In this document: one piece after another, positions 18,386 through 26,890 of the stretch | Layout of the letters: each line of letters opens with the position of its first letter | Numbering within the stretch: position 1 is the first letter of the stretch | Source of the DNA: an uncultured Algibacter sp. | GTDB taxonomy: Bacteria; Bacteroidota; Bacteroidia; Flavobacteriales; Flavobacteriaceae | Reading direction: 5' to 3' | Assembly: GCF_947495675.1 (NCBI RefSeq) | Contig: NZ_CANLZX010000003.1 | Location: forward strand, 124,001-188,000 | DNA length: 64,000 nt | Notes under the pieces: generated by a model | Told to the model about the DNA's origin: nothing | What the model saw: only the letters and a program-made list of their open reading frames with translations | Database searches by the model: none | Translations under genes and position numbers: made by a program

Positions 18386-19183
18386 ATGGATATAATTGAC
18401 GCAATCATATTAGGTGTTATTCAGGGGCTTACAGAATTCCTACCTGTATCATCTAGTGGGCATTTAGAACTAGGAAAAGCCATTCTTGGCGATAATTCGG
18501 TACCAGAAGAAAGTTTATTATTTACAGTTGTACTTCACTTTGCAACCGCATTAAGCACCATTGTTGTTTTTAGAAAAGACATTCTAGACCTTATAAAAGG
18601 CGCCTTGAAATTTAAATGGAATGACGATTTACAATTTATTTCTAAAATTGCATTATCTATGGTTCCGGCAGTTATTGTTGGTTTGTTTTTTGAAGAACAA
18701 TTAGAAGCTCTTTTTGGAGGCAATATCTTATTAGTTGGTTGCATGTTAATTATCACAGCCGTCCTTTTATTTATGGCAGATAAAGCAACAGACACTAATA
18801 AAACAGTCTCATTTAAAAATGCATTTGTTATTGGTATATCGCAAGCAATAGCTATGTTACCAGGTATATCAAGATCTGGAGCTACTATTTCAACATCTGT
18901 TTTATTAGGCAACGATAAAACCAAAGCCGCTCGCTTTTCATTTTTAATGGTTGTGCCATTAATTTTTGGGAAAATTGCTAAAGATGTTTTAAGTGGCGAT
19001 TTAACCTATGATTCTGGAAACTTTACCGCTCTATCAATTGGTTTTATTTCAGCATTTATCGCAGGATTGTTTGCTTGTACTTGGATGATTGCACTAGTGA
19101 AAAAAAGTAAATTAACTTACTTTGCTGTTTACTGTGTTATTGTTGGTTTAATTGCTATTGGTTTTGCTTTATTTTACAACTAA
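18386..19183 (+). CDS. uppP: Undecaprenyl-diphosphatase UppP (BacA)
   Basis: A 265-residue integral membrane protein with the two BacA signatures: QGLTEFLPVSSSGHL at about 13-27 and PGISRSGATISTS near 160. It removes a phosphate from undecaprenyl diphosphate, recycling the lipid carrier for peptidoglycan, and can confer bacitracin tolerance. The stop codon (19181-19183) is one base before the truB ATG, so both are translated from one mRNA. In related genomes uppP normally follows ftsX-DUF3098 directly. Here 9 kb intervene. Confidence 0.95.
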   Translation: MDIIDAIILGVIQGLTEFLPVSSSGHLELGKAILGDNSVPEESLLFTVVLHFATALSTIVVFRKDILDLIKGALKFKWNDDLQFISKIALSMVPAVIVGLFFEEQLEALFGGNILLVGCMLIITAVLLFMADKATDTNKTVSFKNAFVIGISQAIAMLPGISRSGATISTSVLLGNDKTKAARFSFLMVVPLIFGKIAKDVLSGDLTYDSGNFTALSIGFISAFIAGLFACTWMIALVKKSKLTYFAVYCVIVGLIAIGFALFYN

Positions 19184-19184
19184 T

Positions 19185-19880
19185 ATGCCCTCTAAAGACA
19201 ACTACCTTTCTGGACAAGTTTTATTAATAGACAAACCACTTAATTGGACTTCTTTTCAAGTGGTTAATAAGCTGCGCTGGGAAATTCGTCAAGCCTTTAA
19301 TATAAAAAAAATTAAAGTTGGTCATGCTGGCACACTAGATCCATTAGCAACTGGATTATTAGTTATTTGTACAGGAAAAATGACTAAACAAATTGATACC
19401 TTTCAAGGTCAAATAAAAGAATATACTGGCACTTTAGTCTTAGGAAGCACAACACCATCATATGATTTAGAAAGCGCTATTAATGCAACTTACCCAACCG
19501 AACATATTTCAGAAGCATTAATATATAAAACTACAGAACAATTTATAGGCGAAACTCAACAATTCCCTCCTGTTTTTTCAGCATTAAAAAAAGATGGTAA
19601 ACGCTTATACGAATTTGCTAGAGCTGGTGAGCATGTTGATATTCCATCAAGAACGGTAAACATTTCTGAATTTGAAATTACTAAAATTGACGGTTTAAAT
19701 ATTGACTTTAGAGTAGTTTGTAGCAAAGGCACCTATATTCGTTCTTTAGCTAATGACTATGGAAAAGCTTTAAAATCTGGCGCTCACTTATCAATATTAA
19801 GGCGCACAAAAATTGGAGATTTTGATGTTAAAAATGCGACTTCTATTGAAGGTTTCATAAAAAACCTTGATTCGGAATAA
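19185..19880 (+). CDS. truB: tRNA pseudouridine(55) synthase TruB
   Basis: A 231-residue enzyme with the TruB motif VGHAGTLDPLATG, in which Asp52 is the catalytic nucleophile, and the YLRS-like KGTYIRSLA motif. It makes pseudouridine 55 in the T-loop of tRNAs. An upstream in-frame codon at 19152 would overlap uppP. ATG at 19185, one base after the uppP stop, gives the normal N-terminus and is chosen. Confidence 0.95.
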   Translation: MPSKDNYLSGQVLLIDKPLNWTSFQVVNKLRWEIRQAFNIKKIKVGHAGTLDPLATGLLVICTGKMTKQIDTFQGQIKEYTGTLVLGSTTPSYDLESAINATYPTEHISEALIYKTTEQFIGETQQFPPVFSALKKDGKRLYEFARAGEHVDIPSRTVNISEFEITKIDGLNIDFRVVCSKGTYIRSLANDYGKALKSGAHLSILRRTKIGDFDVKNATSIEGFIKNLDSE

Positions 19881-19915
19881 TTATTGATGATCTATTTGTT
19901 TCAAAACAAATTAGA

Positions 19916-20467
19916 ATGAAGTCTATTTATATTTTATTAACCTGTTTCTTGTTATGCTTTAATGTTAGTTTTTCACAATTTAAAACAGAAGTAAATAAAG
20001 GCTTATTTTATAAAATTGCATTATCTACAACACTCTCAATAAACAAAGAATATACAGTTAGTAACGAAGATGATTCTGGACCTTTAATAAACCCAAGTGC
20101 TCTATTTTTAAACAACACTTTAGGCTACCAATTAGATAAACGCACCTCTATTGGACTAAACTTAGAATATAATTGGCATTCGCAACAAGGACTTCACTTT
20201 GCACCAGCTTATGTGAGCCTGAGACATAATATTATTTTAGATGACGATAATTTTTTTATTAGAGGAGGATACGGTAGGCTTCTGGGTATAAGTAAAGATT
20301 TTGAAAAAGGGAACATGTATAAATTAGGTTTAGGAATCCAAATATTTGATAATAACTACAGAAATTCAAGTTTAATTGGACTTGATTTTACAAGAAAAAG
20401 ATTTGGTTATAATAAACTAGAAGGCCTATCAAGTCTTTCTATTTTTATAGAATTTATGCTGTTTTAA
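19916..20467 (+). CDS. Hypothetical outer-membrane beta-barrel-like protein
   Basis: A 183-residue protein with a signal peptide (MKSIYILLTCFLLCFNVSFS, cleavage near SFSQ) and then alternating amphipathic strands, with a C-terminus ending in Phe (FIEFMLF). These features suggest a small outer-membrane barrel of 8-10 strands. I do not recognise a named family. It starts 35 bp after truB and may share its transcript. Confidence 0.7.
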   Translation: MKSIYILLTCFLLCFNVSFSQFKTEVNKGLFYKIALSTTLSINKEYTVSNEDDSGPLINPSALFLNNTLGYQLDKRTSIGLNLEYNWHSQQGLHFAPAYVSLRHNIILDDDNFFIRGGYGRLLGISKDFEKGNMYKLGLGIQIFDNNYRNSSLIGLDFTRKRFGYNKLEGLSSLSIFIEFMLF

Positions 20468-20525
20468 ACTTTTTACCGTACTTTGTCGTATATTATTTAT
20501 ATGAGTCCCCAATAAACAAAGAGTA

Positions 20526-21242
20526 TTGAACCTAAATAATCAACATAAAGCCCTACTTATAACGCTTCTAATTTCTGGAACAGTACTACTATCCATTTTC
20601 AATTTAAGCCTAAAAAAACAAAGCGATTTTGCCTCAGAAAGTTACTATGAAATAGAACCAGAAAAAGAACTTTCAGAAGAAGAAATTAAAATTCTAGAAG
20701 CCCTAGAAAACCTTAATAATGCTAAAGCTGAAACTAACGAAGCATATAACGAAACTGAAAAATCTAAGCACTTTGCACAGGCCTATAAAACAATTGCGCC
20801 ACCAGAAGATTACGTTCCTAAATCGACTAACACCCAAGAAAACCAGGCTGCTACAAGAAAAACTTATGAAATTCCTGAAGATTCTAAATTAAATACTGAA
20901 GAATTATCTAAATTCAGCAAAGTAAATGATTTACTAAAAAAACAACAGTCTGATGGTAGTAACTCTAAAAGTTCCATTCGTTTTTCATTAGTCAACAGAA
21001 AAAAAATTCATATTCCTATTCCTGTTTATTTATGCGAAGTTGATGGCAAAATAGTTGTAAACATTACCGTAAACGCACAAGGAGATGTTATTGATTCTTA
21101 TGTAAACACGTCATCTACATCAAATAACGAGTGTTTAATTGAAAATGCTATTGAATATGCAAAACAATCACAATTTAGCATAGACACATCAAAAGAAACA
21201 CAAATTGGGACTATTACCTTCTTTTTTATAGGCAAACAGTAG
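20526..21242 (+). CDS. TonB-like protein with C-terminal TonB domain
   Basis: A 238-residue protein with one N-terminal membrane anchor (about 9-28), an acidic Glu/Lys-rich coiled stretch (about 40-110), and a C-terminal region (about 155-238, VVNITVNAQGDVIDSYV) resembling the TonB/TolA C-terminal fold. It could transfer energy or anchor envelope parts. No exbB or exbD is nearby. The start is TTG at 20526, as no early ATG exists in frame. Its 3' end overlaps the convergent thioredoxin gene by 17 bp. Confidence 0.65.
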   Translation: MNLNNQHKALLITLLISGTVLLSIFNLSLKKQSDFASESYYEIEPEKELSEEEIKILEALENLNNAKAETNEAYNETEKSKHFAQAYKTIAPPEDYVPKSTNTQENQAATRKTYEIPEDSKLNTEELSKFSKVNDLLKKQQSDGSNSKSSIRFSLVNRKKIHIPIPVYLCEVDGKIVVNITVNAQGDVIDSYVNTSSTSNNECLIENAIEYAKQSQFSIDTSKETQIGTITFFFIGKQ

Positions 21243-21843
21243 GTTCTAATTTACAAAGTTGTTGAACAATATCATTTATAATATTTTGCCCTTTATCTTT
21301 ATTATACCAATGTTGTAAATCTGCTTTAAATTCTGGAGTTAATTTGCCATGTTTTGCTTTAAATCTATTTACATAACTTGAAGCTTCACTTGGTCTTGGC
21401 CCATAAGTATTTATTACTTCACCTGTAATGCTATCTATCATTAAAACTTTAGGAATAGATCTACCTCCATTTGTTAAAAACATATCCATAAGTTCAAGAT
21501 TTTCATCTCTTAGTACTATTTTAAAGTCGATATAAGAATTTAACTCGGCAATTTTATTAAGAACAGGCAGAACGTGCGCAGCATCCCCACACCAACTTTC
21601 TGCAATAACCAACCAAATTATATTATGATTAAATTCCAATATTTTTTTTTGTGACTCATCAGTTATTTTTATGGTTTTATCCCATCGCTTCATACGGCTT
21701 TCATTAAGCTTTGTAAAGCTTGCTAAATCTTCTGATTTTTCTAATCCTGTATTAGAATTTTTTTCTATTAGCTGCTTAATTAAAGCTCTATAGTCTTGAT
21801 AAGAAATACTTTTATTTATACTTTTTTCTATAATTGGATGCAT
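21226..21843 (-). CDS. Thioredoxin-family protein
   Basis: A 205-residue protein without a signal peptide. The segment IIWLVIAESWCGDAAHVLP at about 74-92 is a thioredoxin-type active site with a single Cys (WCGDA in place of WCxxC). The cis-Pro loop is seen in GGRSIPKVLMID. This matches the Thioredoxin_9 group of cytosolic proteins. Lack of the second Cys suggests a monothiol or non-redox role. A TAATTTTG -7 box lies at 21884-21877. Two further Cys (QLCKLEPTVCL) sit at the very C-terminus. Confidence 0.8.
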   Translation of the reverse strand: MHPIIEKSINKSISYQDYRALIKQLIEKNSNTGLEKSEDLASFTKLNESRMKRWDKTIKITDESQKKILEFNHNIIWLVIAESWCGDAAHVLPVLNKIAELNSYIDFKIVLRDENLELMDMFLTNGGRSIPKVLMIDSITGEVINTYGPRPSEASSYVNRFKAKHGKLTPEFKADLQHWYNKDKGQNIINDIVQQLCKLEPTVCL

Positions 21844-21979
21844 AATACTTATTTTTTTAAATAAAATATTCTAGCACAAAATTAGCTTGCCAATATTTTA
21901 ATTAAGATGATATTTGTCATACTTTTACTTTAAACCTTTCAAAATAAGGTATATATTAAAAAAAAGAGATTTTATAAAG

Positions 21980-22543
21980 ATGAAAAAACACAGATGTGGC
22001 TGGTGTGAAGGTGATGATTTATATGAAGCTTATCACGATACAGAATGGGGCGTTCCTGTATTTGATGATGCAACATTGTTTGAATTTTTAATTTTAGAAA
22101 CTTTTCAAGCGGGATTAAGCTGGATAACCGTATTACGTAAACGTGAAAACTTCAGAAAAGCCTTTGATAATTTTGATTATAAAAAAATTGCCAATTATCA
22201 ACAAGATAAAATTGATAACTTATTACAAAATGCTGGTATTATAAGAAATAAATTAAAGGTAAATGCTACCGTAAATAATGCACAAGCATTTATAAAAGTA
22301 CAAGAAGAGTTTGGAAGCTTTAGTAAATATATCTGGAATTTTATTGATGGAAAACCCATTATAAATAGTATTAAAAATTACAGAGATGCTCCTGGAAACA
22401 CCCCATTAAGCGACACTATTAGTAAAGATTTAAAAAAGCGAGGCTTTAAATTTGTAGGCTCAACCGTTGTTTATGCACACATGCAAGCAACTGGTATGGT
22501 TAACGACCATGAAGTTGGGTGTTTTAGGTATAAAGAATTATAA
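21980..22543 (+). CDS. tag: DNA-3-methyladenine glycosylase I
   Basis: A 187-residue base-excision repair enzyme that removes 3-methyladenine from DNA. The N-terminus MKKHRCGWCEGDDLYEAYHDTEWG carries the first zinc ligands (Cys6, His19). The C-terminus MVNDHEVGCF supplies the second His and Cys. ATG at 21980 is used, since the longer frame begins at a TTG with unlike residues. It ends at 22543, directly abutting the convergent radical SAM gene. Confidence 0.93.
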   Translation: MKKHRCGWCEGDDLYEAYHDTEWGVPVFDDATLFEFLILETFQAGLSWITVLRKRENFRKAFDNFDYKKIANYQQDKIDNLLQNAGIIRNKLKVNATVNNAQAFIKVQEEFGSFSKYIWNFIDGKPIINSIKNYRDAPGNTPLSDTISKDLKKRGFKFVGSTVVYAHMQATGMVNDHEVGCFRYKEL

Positions 22544-23503
22544 TTATAAAAAAAGGCTCGTTTTTTCTAGCAAAGGTAAGTTCTTACCTTGCCAAAGGTT
22601 TTTTTCGGTAAGCTTCTTCTCAATTTTAGCAACTATTTCAAAATTCTTTAAGCCATTCCAGTTTGGTGCAATTAATAAATGCTTTGGCGATTCGCTAATA
22701 AAGCGTTCTATAATAATATCTGGTCTTAATAAAGCAACAAAATCGGTTATTAAATCGATATACTCTTCTGCAGAATATAAGCTGAACTGTTCTGGGTTTT
22801 TCTTAAACTGATACGCCATCATTGTATGCTTAACAATCTGTAATTGGTGTAGTTTCAAACTGCTTATTGGCAATTTAGACAACTCAATGGCATGGCTTAA
22901 AATATCGTCTTTTGTTTCTCCTGGTAAGCCAATAATCATATGTGCACCCAAATGCAGGCCTTTATTTTTGGCTAATTTGTAGGCATCAACCGTTTCTTGA
23001 TAGCTATGGCAACGGTTTACCTGCTTTAAGGTTCTATCCAAAGTGCTTTCAACTCCAAACTCCAAGGATATGTAGTACTCTTTTGATAAATCAGATAAAA
23101 AATCAATTAAATCTGCATTAATACAATCGGGCCGTGTCCCAATTACCAATCCAACTACTTTTGGATGATTTACTGCCTCGTTATACAATTGCTTCACCAA
23201 ATTAATGTCTGCATAAGTGTTGGTGTAAGCTTGAAAATAGGCTAAATAACGTTGTGTTTTATATTTCTTAGAAAAGAATTCAATGCCTTCATCCAATTGT
23301 TGTGTGATGCTCTTCTCTGGTTTGCAATAGTTAGGATTAAAAGTATTGTTATTGCAATAAGAGCAACCTCCTACACCTTTAGTTCCATCTCTATTAGGAC
23401 ATGCAAATCCAGTATCTAACGAAATTTTTTGAACTCGCTCGAAAAACTTCTTCTTAATAAAAGAAGAATAATCGTTGTATCGTTTGTTATTATGGAATTG
23501 CAT
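22544..23503 (-). CDS. TIGR01212-family radical SAM protein (YhcC-like)
   Basis: About 319 residues. The cluster-binding cysteines are in CPNRDGTKGVGGCSYC, the variant spacing used by the YhcC/TIGR01212 family in place of CxxxCxxC. The downstream GGE-like and EFGVES motifs fit a radical SAM barrel. The substrate is not established. An ATG at 23524 exists, but a minus-strand TAATTTTG -7 box at 23520-23513 would put the transcript start inside it, so ATG 23503 (MQFHNNKRYND) is preferred. Confidence 0.88.
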   Translation of the reverse strand: MQFHNNKRYNDYSSFIKKKFFERVQKISLDTGFACPNRDGTKGVGGCSYCNNNTFNPNYCKPEKSITQQLDEGIEFFSKKYKTQRYLAYFQAYTNTYADINLVKQLYNEAVNHPKVVGLVIGTRPDCINADLIDFLSDLSKEYYISLEFGVESTLDRTLKQVNRCHSYQETVDAYKLAKNKGLHLGAHMIIGLPGETKDDILSHAIELSKLPISSLKLHQLQIVKHTMMAYQFKKNPEQFSLYSAEEYIDLITDFVALLRPDIIIERFISESPKHLLIAPNWNGLKNFEIVAKIEKKLTEKNLWQGKNLPLLEKTSLFL

Positions 23504-23512
23504 TTGGTTGGC

Positions 23513-23520
23513 AAAATTAT
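23513..23520 (-). promoter_or_regulatory. -7 box of the radical SAM gene
   Basis: Minus-strand TAATTTTG matches TAnnTTTG and lies 10 bp before ATG 23503. It decides the start codon choice between 23524 and 23503. Confidence 0.4.
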
Positions 23521-23663
23521 TCATCTTTATAATAAATGTATATGACTTTTATCATTCTTCGTTTCTGCATTAATCGTTGGTGAAGTTTAATGCAGAATGC
23601 ATATTAAAATTCAAATTACAATAGATTCTTAATCCAGGATTGAAATTAAAAAACGGAAACAAA

Positions 23664-23693
23664 AAAAAGACTGTCTTTTCAAACAGTCTTTTT
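23664..23693 (-). terminator. Terminator after the flavoprotein/rhodanese gene
   Basis: Perfect 11-bp stem AAAAAGACTGT (23664-23674) / ACAGTCTTTTT (23683-23693) with an 8-nt loop. A further T run follows on the minus strand. It lies 19 bp past the stop at 23712. Confidence 0.85.
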
Positions 23694-23711
23694 AAACAAA
23701 TAATCAATTTT

Positions 23712-25406
23712 TTATTTTTTAACTAATACTGGTTCTGGGATTTCAATACGATCACTATACATTTGCCACACTTTAAAACCTCCAGCAACATTAAAAACCT
23801 CGGTTACGCCATTATTTCTTAAAATTAATTCGGCTAAATAACCTCTTAAACCTTTTTGACAGAAAATAACAACTTTTTTGTCCAGACTTTTAATATAATC
23901 CACATGTTTTCTTAAATCATCTAAAGGATAATTGATGGCTCCTACAATGGTTCCTTTTTCGTATTCTTCAACTGTTCTGGAATCTAACAACAAATAATCT
24001 TTATTTGAATAATTATCATTAATTAAACTTTCTAATGCCTCTACAGTTATTTGTTCACTTCGATTATATAAAATATTCTCTGTTACAAAACTAGTTACCA
24101 CTACAGGGTCTTTTGCTGGTGAAAAAGGTGGTGCATAAGCCAAGTCTAATTGTGCTAAATCGGTAATTTTTAATTTGGCATAAACGGCAGTACTTAATAC
24201 ATCTATACGTTTGTCAACGCCTACTTCTCCAAAGAGCTCTGCTCCTAAAATTTCTTCTGTATCTGGATTGTAATAAATCTCTGTGATTAAATCTTTTTGT
24301 CCTGGATAATAACCAGGTGTAGAACCTGCAACAGTTAAAACTGTTTTAAACGGAATTTCTTTTTTAATTAATGTACTAGCATTCATTCCTGTTCTTGCCA
24401 AGGTATAATCAAATACTTTTACAATGGCTGTTTTATATGCGCCTTTAAATTCAATATTTCTTCCAACAGCATTAGCTCCTGCTGCACGTCCTGCTTTGTT
24501 AGAATGTGTTCCTAAAGGGAAATAATCATATTCATTGGTTTGTAAGTTTTTAATTGATACATTATCTCCTGCTGCATACACATCTTTAATAGATGTTTCC
24601 ATTAATTCATTTACTTTTAATGCTCCATTTTCTATAGCATCTGCCCCTTCTGCTAATAACAAATCGGTATTAGGCTTAATTCCTACACTCAAGATTACAA
24701 AATCGGTTAAAATACGTTTTCCTGCTTGAGTAACAACTGCTTTAATTTTTCCGTTTTTATCAATATCAAATTTAGAAACAAAACTTAATGTTAAAACTTG
24801 AATACCTTTAGAAGTTAATACGTTTCCTGCAAAATTCCCGAATTTTTGCTGCCACATATTCAATACATGTGAATCCCCTTCAATTAAAGTAACTTCTTTT
24901 CCAGCTTCTTTTAGGTTTTCGGCAACCTCAACACCTATTAAACCTGCTCCAATAACCGTTATATGTTTTGATGTGCTTGTTAAGCCTTCTTTTGTTATTT
25001 TATCAAAATCAATCATAGAACGACAAGTAGACCAATTTGATGCTAATTTTATATTACCAATTGGAGGTACTACAGATCTTGCTCCTGTTGCGAAAATTAA
25101 AGTATCATACGAATAGCCTTTAATATGAGAATACACCATTTTATTTTGGGTATCTATTTTTATGATTTCCTCACTTAAATGCACATCAATATTAAAACGA
25201 TTTTGAAGCAATTCTGGTTTTACAACCATTAAATTATCTCTACTTTCTATAACCCCTGAAAATGCATAAGGCATTCCGCAAGTAGCATAACTAATATTAG
25301 CGCCTTTTTCAAACAAAAGAATTTCAGCTTGTTCGTTTTCGCGTCTTGCCTTTGCAGCTGCAGATGGTCCTGCGGATAAACCGCCAATAACTATAATTTT
25401 TTTCAT
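23712..25406 (-). CDS. CoA-disulfide reductase-like flavoprotein with C-terminal rhodanese domain
   Basis: A 564-residue protein. Residues 1-320 form FAD and NAD(P)H domains (GGLSAGPSAAAKA and VIGAGLIGVEVAE). Cys43 in SYATCGMPYAFSG is the active Cys of the CoA-disulfide reductase/NADH oxidase group. A dimerisation domain runs to about 440. A rhodanese domain (about 455-555) has its catalytic Cys516 in FCQKGLRG. The same architecture is seen in CoA-disulfide reductase and NADH-dependent persulfide/polysulfide reductases, so it probably handles CoA disulfides or sulfane sulfur in the cytoplasm. It is transcribed alone. Confidence 0.9.
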   Translation of the reverse strand: MKKIIVIGGLSAGPSAAAKARRENEQAEILLFEKGANISYATCGMPYAFSGVIESRDNLMVVKPELLQNRFNIDVHLSEEIIKIDTQNKMVYSHIKGYSYDTLIFATGARSVVPPIGNIKLASNWSTCRSMIDFDKITKEGLTSTSKHITVIGAGLIGVEVAENLKEAGKEVTLIEGDSHVLNMWQQKFGNFAGNVLTSKGIQVLTLSFVSKFDIDKNGKIKAVVTQAGKRILTDFVILSVGIKPNTDLLLAEGADAIENGALKVNELMETSIKDVYAAGDNVSIKNLQTNEYDYFPLGTHSNKAGRAAGANAVGRNIEFKGAYKTAIVKVFDYTLARTGMNASTLIKKEIPFKTVLTVAGSTPGYYPGQKDLITEIYYNPDTEEILGAELFGEVGVDKRIDVLSTAVYAKLKITDLAQLDLAYAPPFSPAKDPVVVTSFVTENILYNRSEQITVEALESLINDNYSNKDYLLLDSRTVEEYEKGTIVGAINYPLDDLRKHVDYIKSLDKKVVIFCQKGLRGYLAELILRNNGVTEVFNVAGGFKVWQMYSDRIEIPEPVLVKK

Positions 25407-25723
25407 TTCTATCTTGAATTACGCAACGAATTTCAGTCAAATATTTTACCTATTGTGTAATATTTGTTACTATAACGATTTCTTTATTCTCAAAACATCT
25501 AAATCCTTTTAGTATTAAAAATAGATAAGCAATACAACCTCTATAAAATTATTGAGCTATAGATAGATTAATTGGTGAAAATTTTAACTTAAAAGGCTTA
25601 AAGGAGTTAGTATTTAGAAAAAGGTAGAAGAAACTTAATTAAATTATAAAATGTTGACTTTACAAGTATTAAAAAACTAAGTAGTTTATTTTTTTATTAA
25701 AATAAGGTTTTTAAGTAACACCC
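25407..25723. other. Gene-free stretch between the flavoprotein gene and aat
   Basis: About 317 bp of AT-rich DNA with no supported gene. It holds a possible regulator site, GTAATATTTGTTAC (25457-25470), about 50 bp upstream of the flavoprotein start. That site resembles Crp/Fnr-type GTAAC-N-GTTAC palindromes, with four mismatched positions. Nothing else is recognisable. Confidence 0.35.
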
Positions 25724-26359
25724 TTAAATAGATTTGTTTAAAAACTTCAAAAAAGTGTCTCTTGAAATCTCTTCGGCACCTAAACTTTCCAAATGATTGG
25801 TATAAACTTGACAGTCTATAAGTTTATAATTTGTGTTTTGAATAAAGGATATAAAACCAACCTTACTCGCATTGCTTTCTTTAGTAAACATACTTTCTCC
25901 ACAAAAAACACCATTATTTAAATCTACTCCATAAAATCCTGCAACTAAATCATTATTATTCCAAACCTCAATAGATTTAGCATAGCCTAATTTATGAAGT
26001 TTGACATAAGCTTCAATCATAGCATCTGTAACCCAAGTACCGTCTTGTCCGTTTCGTTTTACTAAAGCACATTGGGTAATTACGGCTCTAAAATCTTTAT
26101 TAACTGTAACCTTATAGTCTTTATTCCGAAAAACCTGTTTCATACTTTTTGACACTTTTAGTTTTTCTGGATACAGAACAAAACGCGGATCTGGAGACCA
26201 CCATAAAATAGGCTCATTAGTTTCAAACCATGGGAAAATTCCTGTTTTGTATGCTAGCAATAATCTCTCAATAGATAAATCACCCCCAATGGCTAATAGC
26301 CCTTCTGGAGAAGCCTTATTTACATTAGGAAACCAAATATCTTCGTTTAAGTATTGCAT
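25724..26359 (-). CDS. aat: Leucyl/phenylalanyl-tRNA--protein transferase
   Basis: A 211-residue GNAT-fold enzyme. The motifs WFPNVNKASPEGLLAIGGDL, FPWFETNEPILWWSPDPR and GFYGVDLNNGVFCGESMF are those of Aat. It adds Leu or Phe to proteins with N-terminal Arg or Lys, marking them for ClpS/ClpAP degradation (N-end rule). Length is normal for the family. It lies about 100 bp downstream of the DUF3127 gene and is separated from it by a terminator. Confidence 0.95.
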   Translation of the reverse strand: MQYLNEDIWFPNVNKASPEGLLAIGGDLSIERLLLAYKTGIFPWFETNEPILWWSPDPRFVLYPEKLKVSKSMKQVFRNKDYKVTVNKDFRAVITQCALVKRNGQDGTWVTDAMIEAYVKLHKLGYAKSIEVWNNNDLVAGFYGVDLNNGVFCGESMFTKESNASKVGFISFIQNTNYKLIDCQVYTNHLESLGAEEISRDTFLKFLNKSI

Positions 26360-26370
26360 TATTTATAAAT

Positions 26371-26406
26371 ATAAAAAACCTCAAAGTTTAATGAAACATT
26401 GAGGTT
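26371..26406 (-). terminator. Terminator after the DUF3127 gene
   Basis: AACCTCAA (26377-26384) pairs with TTGAGGTT (26399-26406), with an inner GTTT/AAAC stem. A minus-strand T run follows at 26378-26371. Confidence 0.75.
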
Positions 26407-26460
26407 CGTTTTATTTAGACCCTATGTTATTATTAGGGTTACATGCTCTTAATTTAATAA

Positions 26461-26838
26461 TTAAAACGGCAAATCGTCGTGATCTTCTTCTTTTAAATCT
26501 CCAGCAGGCTCAAAAGCATCTGCAGGTGGTACCGGAGGAATATTTCCTTCTGCTGCTTCACTTTGTAAAGCTTCAATTCTCCAACCTTGAATAGAGTTAA
26601 AATATTTAGTTTCACCTTGAGGGTTTACCCATTCTCTTCCACGTAGGTTAATGTTTATTTTAACCTGTTGACCTACTTTGTAACTATTTAATAAATCTGT
26701 TTTATCTTGTACAAACTCCACCATAATGTGCTGTGGGTATTGCTCTTCGGTTGTTACTACTATTTCTCTTTTTCTAAACCCATTACTTCCAAAAGTTTGA
26801 GTTTCTCCAACCATTTTTATTCTTCCTTGAACTTCCAT
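26461..26838 (-). CDS. DUF3127 OB-fold protein with SSB-like C-terminal tail
   Basis: A 125-residue protein. Residues 1-90 match DUF3127, a Bacteroidota family predicted to adopt an OB fold. The remaining residues form a Pro/Glu/Asp-rich linker ending in EEDHDDLPF. The last residues DDLPF are the same as the tip of the SSB protein in this window (stop at 44952), which in SSB recruits partner repair proteins. I infer a single-strand nucleic acid binding protein that shares SSB partners. No function has been shown for the family, as far as I know. Confidence 0.85.
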   Translation of the reverse strand: MEVQGRIKMVGETQTFGSNGFRKREIVVTTEEQYPQHIMVEFVQDKTDLLNSYKVGQQVKININLRGREWVNPQGETKYFNSIQGWRIEALQSEAAEGNIPPVPPADAFEPAGDLKEEDHDDLPF

Positions 26839-26890
26839 GTATTCGTAATTAATTATTTACTATTATTATTCTTTAATATAACTTTTTTGT

